Assembly (NCBI GenBank): GCA_030141605.1
Contig: JAQGDQ010000027.1
Coordinates: forward strand, 177,812-237,811
Reading direction: 5' to 3'
Length of the DNA: 60,000 bases
Origin: Tubiluchus corallicola
Lineage: Eukaryota; Priapulida; Priapulimorpha; Priapulimorphida; Tubiluchidae
A program made the position numbers and the translations under genes. The notes under the pieces are model-generated. The model was given only the letters and a program-made list of their open reading frames with translations. It was not told the DNA's origin and ran no database searches. Every line of letters begins with the position of its first letter. The stretch's first letter is position 1. Positions 12,101-24,100 of the stretch are shown piece by piece.

Positions 12101-15100
12101 AATTTCGCATCTTCTGCACGATAGTTGCTAACAGAGTGGTATATCACATTTCCAATGACGCAAATCCACGATAAAAACTAATTTGTTGCTTTGCGAACCA
12201 TTTAAATTGATCGCTTGCCTCTTTAACTCTTCGGATTATCTCGTTTAAGCCAGTTTGTGTATCTTTGGCTTTTAAATGAAGCACAGTCAAGACAAATTGA
12301 AACCAGTTTGTGTCTGAGTGCTAAGCGTGTATAGTTTACAGGAATGTTAACGGTTGTCGTTTCGCACAAAAAATATCTCACAGATACCACTCCTGACGTC
12401 ATGCAGTCGATAGTTTGTTGTTACATTTCAAAAGCTGGAGTTAATATTTATTGTTATACAAGATGTTTTGGCATAGAATCCATATTCTGATTTTCAAATA
12501 GATGTAAGATTTTTGATCTTGTATATGATATCATTCTATGTAACGTGCTCACATTAAGAGAATCAACATGCTTACGAAGCGCTGAAAATTGTGAGTCAAC
12601 TAATGAGTTTGAACCCAGAACATGCGCTTTCCTGGTAACATAGCAGAAGCAACACGTAGACTTTTGCTTCGGTATGGTCCATCCAGTGAAATAAAAAAAA
12701 CTTGTACAAATGCTGACCCAAAGACTACCGACACTGATACAATTTTGCAAAGCAAAATTTTCTGTTGTTGCTTTTGAGAAACAGACTCGGTAGTTGCAGG
12801 GGCCTAAAAAGTGCATAATGCTAGCCATCATAACTGCCTTTGCTACGTAGGCTAATACACTTACTACATTGATGCATTTTGTTCTCTATTGTTGCTTTAA
12901 TACTCCTTTTTAGTATCTACGCGATTCAATAATTCTACTCGCTTTGCTTTGTGGTTTAAAGTGGACACGAAACATAAACGTGCCGACATTTGTAAAGTTT
13001 ACGTGAAATAGTGAATACTGAATGCAAAATTAAACAGAAACAACTTGTCTGGAGTAAATGTTTACACATGGCGGCAAGTGCTTACAGGGGCGTTTGTCGG
13101 TTCATTTCTTACTAATTTCCGAGAAACCAAAATAAAGAAAGAAAGCGGTAAGTTAACTTGGCGTTTTCACAGCTGTGAACGAATTGTGAAGTTTTGTTAA
13201 CCAATTTCAACGAAATCATCAAAATTGTCTTCTTTATAATTTGGCTCGAGATGAGTATTCGTAGTATTAATTTCAAGATTACCAATTAATAATGACATGG
13301 ACTAATGAAATTTTATTAAATTTTAAAGTCTAAACTAGACTAGAAGGAGAAAAGAAATGGGAAATTGGGATTTCTTCGATGGGGTTTGGATTAAAGGATA
13401 ATTAAGAAACTGTTTACTTATATGAAGCTAAAATATTTCGTCTTGAAATTTTATATCAACTACATACTGTTTCTTTGCCCACAGAGCTTGTACTTAAACT
13501 CTAATAAAACTTAAACTCCCGCGATGACTCCTTAAACAAGATCAGATAACATTTCATAAAATTCGGAAAAATAATCAAAACATTCGTACCGTGCACTTCA
13601 CTAACTAAACAAAAGTATAAATTGCTTTATCTTGCCAATAAAATTAGTAATATTTTAGATCAGTAACGTTTTTTGGTGCACACTGGGATAGTGAAACAGT
13701 GACGTCAGTAACATTCTAAGTTATTAAGAATTTTCTTTCTCAGTTACATGCCTTTCAAACAGATTTTAGACCCATACTTTAGAGCCATCCCTTTTCTTCC
13801 CCTTTAGAAGTTAATATTTTGGATTTGTTTCGACATTCTGAATAGTTTAAATTATTATTATAATTAAAATTTATAGTTAAATTTTAATTACATTATCGTC
13901 AATATGGCGTTTTTCATAAGTCATTTTTCAAACACTGATAATTATAATCAGCCTGATGACCGCTAACAAAGTCACAGGAATAGTCACAATTGGTAGGAAA
14001 GAGTCAGGTAATCAAACAAAAATATTCAAGTCAGTCACAGTTTATTCAAGTACCATAAACAGATAAAGTAATAAAACAAAAATATTGTAAATCAGTTAAC
14101 TGGAAATACATGACTCGTCCATATTGACAGACAACACTATTTATATATGATGACATTATACATATATGAAAAAAATCACGTTTTGTTCATATCTTGGGGT
14201 TAAGATTCGGATTAGGGGGTAGGGGTCAGGGTTAGCGTTAGGGTTACGGTTATTTCTTTTTTACTGTGATTTTTTCCTGCGACTTTTGTCTGTGACTTTT
14301 TACCTGAATTCGTTGAGTAAAACTTCGATAAATGGTGAACTGGTAGCATAACACAACTTTGAATGTTTTGAACGTCTTTGCTAGATGACGTTTTTGGTTT
14401 CAGTTGATTACACAGTAAAGTTTTAGTACTGTTCAAAGTGATTTGGCTAGAATAATAAATTTCACTGCGCATTACTATGTTGCTGTAAATCCGTCGCCTC
14501 CTCGTTTTCATTAAACGACCTTCAGAAAAACTCAGCGCGTGCGTGCCATTCCGCACCGCGTGAAATTACGAGAATTTATTTCTGAGATTTGCCAACTCAG
14601 TAAAACTGCTGGTTTAATCATGTACATGACAATCTTCGCACGTTAAGACTGAAGATATAATAGATTTTCCTTGGCTTCTGAAACCTCTAAGAACGGCGGG
14701 GACGCTGGTCGAAAAGAGAAGTAATTGAAGCATGAACGCACGCACTATAGCTCTTGATAAACCGTGCAAAATACTTCATTGCTGCAGTTTTCAATGGGCT
14801 TCGTTATACATGGCTGTGTAAAGTATGCTAGTTGTGGAGAATTATTAAAATTGCAGGCGGTTCAGTCATTCAGGGACCAAGGTACAACTGGGTAGATTTA
14901 AACCAAATCCGCGAGCCTAACCTATTTATCACTTGATTATGCCTGATCCGGTGTAATCAGGTGTGACTGAGCAAAGCAGTTTGACCTATTTTTCACATTT
15001 TGATTGCTGACCCAGGCCCTTAAACACCATTGTCTGAGCCCGTACTCCAAATGTTTATCTTCCAAGCTTCAACCTATAGTACAGTATAGGAGTTATTCAA

Positions 15101-18100
15101 TGATGTGACCAAACGTAAAGAGGACATCAGCGTATGGATTCTCTTAAATAGAATCGCGAATTAAAAATAAATTACCTTACTGGTATATTGTATTTATAAG
15201 CAACTAGATGAAACGTAGGGGCGTACATGTATTGCGCACCTAAAAAAGTCCTGCTGGGACTCCATTTCTGTTGTTGATTGTCATCATCGTTGCAGCCATT
15301 ATCTTGCCTTGTTTCACTGAACCTAATAATGCAACCAGCGCCATTATAACTACAGGCAGATTGTAATTCTTTGCACTAGCCATTTAAAACCTGTAAGATT
15401 TATGATGGAACTGAAACTTTTCGATAATGCCACTTTTTAATTCCCGATTATACTCATCAAAGAGATAATAATTTGTTGCGGTTTTATGGACGCCGCTTAC
15501 TTCGTTTATCTATTATTTACGAGCCATAAAACTAGCGCTTTTCATCTACTGCCTTTCTTAAGGATCGTCCAAGTTGACGCTTCATACGGTATGCTCAGTT
15601 CTATTTCAACTGTATTTTCATGAGCCGTTTCACATATTTACGGCAACGAACTCCAGCAACGTATTCGTGTTGTTCAAATACACATCTTGTTCAAGAACTT
15701 TGAAACAGGCTGCTAAGTCGTTATAACTGTAAGTGTACTGTACAGTAAAACTAGATCATTTCGTAATTTCGCTGCATTACAAAGTGTGAAACGGGCACAA
15801 GTAAAGGGGCAGACAAAAAAAGTCGCAAATGAAAAATGGGGTAAAATGACACATTTGATAAGATATCAGTTAAGGTTACGGTTATTAAGGGCAATCACTT
15901 ATTTTTTGTTATTGAAAGTTTTTGTATCAAAGAAACATATGAGATCATGTGCACGACTTTTTCACATTTTTCAATTTCTGCCCTTACTGTTTTTTTTTCA
16001 TTTATCCACTTGTCTTTTTTATGCTCCATATTTATCCTGCCATTATTGCATAACATCATTTGTTATTTACATGGTGAAAAAGCAGACACCAAAATAGGGT
16101 AATCACTATTCCCCAGCAATCATGACAGTCCGAGGTTCATCTCTTACAGCTGACTAGCCAATTCAGCATTTTTGCCTTAAAGCACGTTTTGTAATCAGAA
16201 CGTCCCTGGTTCAAATCTAGGCTATGCTCCAGCTTTTTCTCACTATCTGTTTTCAAGTTTGGTTTCACGGTTGTGGGTTTGTTACGATCATTAGTAACAA
16301 ATCTTGACGCTAGATTATAGCTAATTAATTTGCGGTCAATATTTATTGTTTACTGATTGATAACATGAATGTTGACATAGTGAACTGAATTTACTCGCAT
16401 TTTTTTCAGATATTAATAAACCAAAACATCCAAATTCACCTCTGGAGAATCTTGATCAGGCTGTCACGAATCTACATAACTACTTGAGCGGTTCTGAAGG
16501 GGATGTCGACACCGACAATCCGTTGTCACCGCTGAGGATGCAGGAGAGGACGTGGAACAGGCACGGCGAATCCGTGTCCAGTTCTGCTTCCAGCCTCTCC
16601 TACACGGATGAAGATGGAAGGAGGGCGGTGGAGCAAGATGATGTAACACAGCACGGTAAATTCAGTAAAATATGATTCCTATACGATGCAACTCATAGTA
16701 GAATTAAACATTGACATAAACAATAACTTGGATTGAGCACATTTGCATATAAATTTTGCATTTTTCTTCGTATCATGTTTCTCTAATGTAGCAGTAGCAG
16801 CTCCGGAATTTTAATAGAATGCAGATAGGTTGTTTCAGGCTGTAACAATCTCCCCGAGCAGTAAATTCATTACTGTGGATAATAACAAGAAAAATTTCAT
16901 AATACCAGATTGCAAAATTTGATTTGTTCTTGATTGAGACGCGAAAATTGCTTCATTGAATGAAGTGCATTGTGGGACAAATTTTTAATAATGCGCTACA
17001 AGTAGTTTGTCAAGTTGTGTGGAATTTGATTGAAAAACATACCTTAACTGAATATCTCATTTTGGTACAAGAGGCTTGCGGCTATGACCAGACAGTATAG
17101 TCTAGTGGTAATACGTCCGCTTTCCGTCTGGGAGGTCCTGAGTCATTGTTATTCAATTAGATTCTTGATAGAATGTTAAATCTTGTCAGTAGGCCTTTTA
17201 ATATAGGACACAAAATAGTAAAATACCTACTTCCTTCTTATTCATGAGTGTACGAGTTATATTTCACAAAAATTAATAACCAAAATTATAAAAAAAGACC
17301 TATAACAGAAGTGAATGCAGATTACTAACTAGTGTAAACTGCCGTGCAAAAGAATTTTAAATATTCCTGGGAAGATGCCACAAATAAACAGGCAACGTGA
17401 TACGCGCTTTTTGCCGACCTATTTTAAAACTTTGTAGCGTGGGCCAAAATAAGTTTAACCCTGACCTGTTCTATTATTGATATTTTAAAATTCTTGTGAT
17501 CCAAGACTGGCTTAGAAATAGTTGCATTTCACCCTATCAGAAGTTATTCAGGTCCAAATTCTCACATACTCAGGAACAGAAAAACACTGTACTGTAACAA
17601 CTCTGTACATGTTAAAAGTAAATTTGGCTTCGTCTCCTTACGAACAACATTTTTCTGCTGCTTCTGTTTTCTCAGCATCAATAAGATACCGTTACACCAT
17701 ACCAGCCATTGAGCAGGTATCAGTTTTTGTTGAGATGACTGATATTGCACAAGGAAACAATGGTACAGACAAAAGAGCACAAGTGGAAAACAGAAAACAA
17801 TAATACGTTTAATAAAAATGAGTTAGGGTTAGATTATTCTTAGAGATAATTATTTTAATTATTTTTACTTCTGCTAAGGGGATCATATTTTTAATGCCAG
17901 AATGTTATATCTCTCTCTCGAAAGAGGAGGAACGTGGCTACAAAATAGGGTGACATAATAAATGCTTCTGCTAGGACGAATGACTATGAGTTAGTCAGGT
18001 TCCATGTTAAGGAACCCTCGCTGTGTAAAGCTATGAAAGCTGTCTATAATCTTTGCTTGTGTACAGCCTTATAATCAACTTTACGGTATATAAATGCCAT

Positions 18101-21100
18101 AAAAGGGTGAAAAGGGTCGAAGAATTGTAAACAAATAGTAAGTAACTTATTCGTGCACTGTAGATTATAATTTTATTAATTTTTACGAGCAAAATATTTT
18201 GCTTTTTTCATTAGTCTGTATAAAAATTATTTATTTGTATAGGTTTATTTTTGTATGTTTGCCTGTTCGTCTTTGTTTTATGTTTTTCCTATAAAAAATC
18301 ATGTTCTTGATTGGCGCAAGTCTGCTTCCCACGTGTGCATTTTACTTTTACACGTGTGCCATTTTTTCTACTTTTCTATTTGTGCCCTTTTTCCAGTATC
18401 ATTTCTACCTACATTTGCTTGACATATTGTCTTGCTTGAATAAATGTAGCAATTAAAATTTACCATGTCTTTTGTCTGATTTTATCAATGTGAATGGCAA
18501 TTTTCAAAGAGACTGTTGAATGATCAGATCACTTTGCTATTACACTGTAGAATGGATTGCACAACCTAAAAGATGTCTACAAAACATTACTTATTTCTGA
18601 ATATTTTTATACTGTATGTTATTCTGCAGTTTATTTTACTCAGCAAATTTTAAATAGACATTTTTTGTTTATTGCCACTGTTTTCTAATTTCATGCTGCA
18701 GCAACTCTGGAGTATCGTTCTATGCAGCCTGGTAAGAAAAACCTAATTTTTTCGTAAAAATGTCCAAATCATCAATAAAAGTGTAAAGCAAAAACATAAC
18801 AATAGGGTGATTATTCTCGTTGTTATTTTTGTCACGTTTCTAAAATTATTGATTTTTATTTCAGAGTATATAGACCCGTCCACAGTTGAACGCAAATCTC
18901 CCCTATCACTGCAAAGTCCGCTGAACAATCCCCGCTTACCTCCTGTGTTACCGCCAAGAAATCCGGGACAGTGTCCGGCATTACGACCAAGTAACATGGT
19001 GCCAAACAGCGATCAGAAAGGTACTATGCATGAAAATGGTGCCGTGCATGATGAGGGTGACAATACGGGTAGCGGTGGGAGTGCGAGATCGTTTGAACCA
19101 GCTTTTCTTATCAAAACCAGCTCAGGAAATGTGTTTTTCCCTCCAGGTATTGCATGGCTCTGCCTTGTATGTTGCTATATTCTTTGCAAGCTGAAGCATC
19201 TAACCTGTAGACTAACATCATACAATGCTCTAATTTTTGTCTCGATCCCCATTGCTCTCACTATCCCACATTAAGTAGGTTGCTTAGTCACTCTACTGTA
19301 TTAACATCCTCACTTTGGACCTCTAGCGTAGTTTATGTTGTGAACTGTCAGTTTGAAAAGTCAGATTACCTCTGTGATGTAATCGTTAGCACAGCTACAT
19401 GGAAATAAAAAACTCTTGGGTTCAACGTGCAAGACTTCAAGGTTAAAGCTTTCAGATAAGGTGTAAACTTTCTAATTTAATACAGCTTCTGTGCAATTTT
19501 CTGATTTACGTTTGGCTTGTAGTGGCTGTGCTTTGTTTAATACATGCTAATACTTAAAGCACCCTACAATTTTCAACACTGCTCACGTAGTTGCAAATTG
19601 ATTAGGTGTGCAATATTTTGGTGTGCGTAAAAAGGGAAAAGTAAAAGCTACCAGGAAAAATTAAGTAAAAAGTAAAAGATGTGAATTACTGTTATGTTTA
19701 CGTTTATCTTTTGTGCAGTTTTTTGCTATTGCCTTGTTTGTTATTATCTCCATTACCATGTCTACGTTGCCATCATTTTTCTTTATAGACTGACGTTTTT
19801 ACCAGTTTTTTTACTGTTCTTTATTTACCATTGTCTTTTTTGCTTGTCTTTATTAAACCAATCTACATCACATGTGGGTTCGTTTATTCCTAGACTAACA
19901 TGCTTTGGTTATAATTTACTTTCCCTAGCAAGTTTGCAGTTGATTAATTCCTAACAAACTTGTTCTTATTAAATAAGTGTCTTGAACTGTGTAAAATGTT
20001 TAACAACTCACCAAAACGTTGTAAAGTATATTAACCCTTTCGTACCCGCTGTATCCCGTGGGATAAGGGAATATTTTCTGCCTTTAAAATTAATAAAATT
20101 TTAAAACTGACAGTTATTTGATCTGTTAATAGGTATTTTGATTTAAGCCAATAACAATAGACTAAAAATGGTGATAAAATGGCAAACTAGAAAGTCTACA
20201 TAGCATAAAAAACTGTGCAAGGTACAGTACTTTAGAGACGACTTTGTACAGATCAGCATAGCATGCATAATAAATGCTTAAATACTTTAAAAAATTATCA
20301 GCATTTGCAAAATGAAGCACATTTTATGCTTCCATTGAATCCCAATGTATCCCGTGGGATACAGGCTATATTAAGCACGCTGGCACAGGTAGAAAAAAAT
20401 TATTATTATGTGTAAACAAGATGGACATACTGAACAAAAGTACCAAGCCAAACATTTTTTTCTTATTAAAAAAATAATTTGGGACTGAAAGGGTTAATTG
20501 TAACCTATTCTGTGTAGCTTTATATAACATTGAGGTCACAACTTGAGCTAATACTTATTGCTAAATAATACACTATCTGAAATAAAGCTTGCAGTGTACT
20601 GTTGTAATATCATTATCCTTGGTGTTCTAGTTCTTCTGGTGATTCTGTGCATATCTAATATTAGAGAGAACATACCAACTAAATGCTATGATTATAGTTT
20701 ATTATTTTACTCCTTCCCAACAGAAGCTGTTATTATTTATCCTAAATATAGAACCCAACCCCTACCACTGTGATTAAGGGTTGCTTACATGAAGGCATTA
20801 TTGACCTGTCTGTTTAATGAAGCCATTGGATATGCTGTTTAGATAGCAAAGAAAATAAATTATGATGAACTTCCACAATTGTTTATAAACACAAAATTTC
20901 TGACTGTCAACAGTAACATTCGCCGATTATGAGGATTTAATTCGAGTTTCGTTACTTAAGTAAACGTGACCTGGAATGTTTTGGCGTGCCTTATGGCTTT
21001 GACCTTTTGACGGAAGAAAGTTACTTAGAATCTATTTAATAACTGAGTGAGCTTCAGTAAAATACATGATTCACAGTGCTTTTCCTGGAATTCATGATAT

Positions 21101-24100
21101 TAGCCTACAAATAGCACTACGTGCCACAGATAATAACATTAAAAATATACTATTTTACTTTTTATCAAAACTAGTGTAATCATTAACATTATAATTCAAA
21201 TTATTTCCTAAGTACTGAATGTTTATGTTTGTGACTTGCAATTTAATTTATAGTTGTAATCATATTTTTTTTTACTTTTAGACATATCGAAGCCACCGTT
21301 GAGTCCGGGGCATAATGAAAATGTGATTCCTACTGGTTATTTACCACCAGCTCCAAGAAACATGAGGAGTCTAAACAGTCATGGAACTCCGGATTTAGAT
21401 CCAGACAGGCACGCAAAATTTATATTTAATATTCATTAGTTGAAGTCTTCATGTGCTGTGAGAGATTTTTGTTCTGCTGTACCATATTCTAAGTCAAATA
21501 TTGTGGGTGGCAGTGCCGGTTAAAACCTAGTGTCACTCGAAGCTAGACATGAGTTCATGTAATTCATGTTAAATGAGTTGCAAAATAATATAATTACAGT
21601 ATCTTAATTCTGTGTGGTATGTTTGAATAATACAGTGGAAACATTCTCCCATTAATTAGTGATATTATGACTGTGATTGGCAAAATGTTTATAAACCACT
21701 GCAGTTTATTTTAACAATTATTACCCATTGTTTGTAATAAGGTGGAAAAATAAAGGAGATGTTGAAAATTTGTGAACTAGTTGAGATTTGAACCCAAAAC
21801 ATGGGGTTAGTACTCATGTGCTCTGACAGCTCAGCTACTATTCAACATAACAGAACTTATAAACACTCTGACAATCACAGTCATAATGTAACTAATTAAT
21901 GATATCGTTAGTTGCCAGCTAATCTGAGAAAATTTAAGTTTTGCTGGCATTGTTTGGAACCTTTGCACTCAAAAGTACACTCCGGTTTGCTTATCTAATG
22001 GGTTTAAAAAGTCGCATCTATCTGCTTTTAAAAGCAGTTTGACGTGGCGCACTCAGGAAAATTTACGGCAAAATCGCCCAGTTACCACGTGGTTGCTCGG
22101 TTATTTTACCAATCGGACAAAATATTGTTTCAGAAGATGTTCCTTGAACTTTTGCTGAAAACGTTGGGGTTAGGCCGAGCTTTTACTTTAGATTCACATT
22201 CAGTGTTATTGTGTTGCCTTGATGCTCTTCAAATTTAATGCTGAATCTTGCAAAATTTGTTGCCCATACATTTGCAACGTTATTATAACTGGACAGTGAT
22301 AGCCAGTATGCCTAAATGCTTTGTTTACAATATTACACATTTTATGTCAATCTAGAAAAGCCATTTACGAGCAGGACAAATTGAGGGTTGTCCGCAAACT
22401 AGACACAGACCATCGATTCTGATTGAGGAATGTTTATCTTTACTGCGAGGCACCTGCTTGGCATAATCGTATGAGATTTCAAAACATGCAGCTCTGTTTT
22501 CCGGAGCTGCGCTTTGCTCTGCGCACTGTTTATGTGGCCTGCTGGATCTCTGATGACAAGCATCTTGCTGATGTTCAGAAATATTTGAGAAGTTTCTTCA
22601 ACTAAATAATTGTAAGCTGAATCACGACAGCTGGCGGGTCATTGCAAAGAAGAACTCTTATTCCCAAATGACCAGCTATTTTTCCCGAAAATCTTGATGC
22701 GTATTCATAACATTACATAATATCGTCAGCTGCTCTAAAAAGTGATTCAACTTTTGTTTTTACTGCAAAAGCGATCTCCCTCAACATACTAAACTATTAA
22801 AGCATTAATTTTGTCACGGAAATGAGTGTTAGCCTTACGGTTTCCTGCCATGCATGCATCAATAGTCAGCCAATAATTAAACTATAAACTAAATAACAAA
22901 ATAAGTTGTAGCATCAAAGTTTACAGCAGTGCAGTATTAAACAATAATTAAAGGTATCCATTATTTATTGTACAGTACAAATGCTTACTGATTGTGGATT
23001 TGTTACTTTTAGGCCTCCATATTTCCCTGCAAATACTACTGTACCAGTGTCTCCATTTTCAATGCCAATTCGAAACAATCTTCGGACAGGAAACCAGAAT
23101 AGACTATCTGGTGGAAGTTACAGGTAAGTTACATGGCAGTTTGTGCTTACTACGGGTAGGTGGTTTTGACTGATTGCATACTGATTGATAATTCAGGCAT
23201 GGCAACTCGCGTGATAATAATGGTCTAATGCCACAAGGTTTATGGGCTTGAATCCTAATTTATCTGTTTTTCGGAGCCTTTCTTCCTCTAAATTTGACTG
23301 TTGATTGAAAATAATCCAAGAATTTTATAACACCGAGTATCCCAGAAATCTGGAATTATATCAGGAAACCGATTCATTCCAGTCTTCTGGGACATACGGT
23401 ACATTTGTCACAAAATTTCATGTGAACTGTGACACAACTTTCTAGTACCTTTACATAGTGGTGTGTTAAAGCTCAGTTTATAAAATCAATAGTGATTCTG
23501 TCATTATTAGTTTCATGGGTTCTTTCTCTTAGACTTTGCCTGCTACATTGGTGAAGCCATACATACAGCAGAAAGCTTTTTGCACTCTCATGCAGTGTTT
23601 CATTAATTCAATTTTTCAAATGAATCTAATTTGCAAAACACACTTTCCGGCAAAATGCCGACAAATCAAATTTGGTTTCAATTATACAACATTTCCTAAT
23701 GAATTTATTATAGAATTTGTCGTACAGTTGCACATTCATAAATACCAATTAAATTCAGAACCACCACAATAAATATAATTATAAAAGACCGACTGCATGC
23801 CTCATCTTTTGTATAATTGATTTTATTTATGGTCTTACGTGGATATATTTATTAATAGCAGTGGCCATAATTATTAGAAAATAACTATGTTGTATTGCAG
23901 TACTGATGCCATATGCCTTTCAATTTTAGCAAATTTATTTTGATTTACTTAAAAAATAAAGTAATATCGGAAATTTATCGAACTTAGCCAAGGATAAGTT
24001 CACATAAAATAATTCAATATTTCAGGTTTAAAAAAGAAAGAAAATGTACATGGAAGTGTGCTGCTATAATATTTATCACTGCCTGTATAGTTTTATTGGC

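Noticed and set aside
12454-12831. Minus-strand open frame of 125 codons in teneurin intron 1
   Set aside because: Composition is cysteine/serine/phenylalanine-rich as in random AT-rich frames, with no recognisable motif, no supporting splice sites and no neighbouring exon.
14212-14556. 114-codon minus-strand frame ending in Thr-Leu repeats
   Set aside because: The repeats are the translated telomere-like tract; the rest has no family likeness.
19694-19954. Plus-strand frame encoding a very hydrophobic 86-residue peptide
   Set aside because: It is the translation of a T/C-rich intron tract; the Phe/Leu/Tyr bias comes from nucleotide composition.
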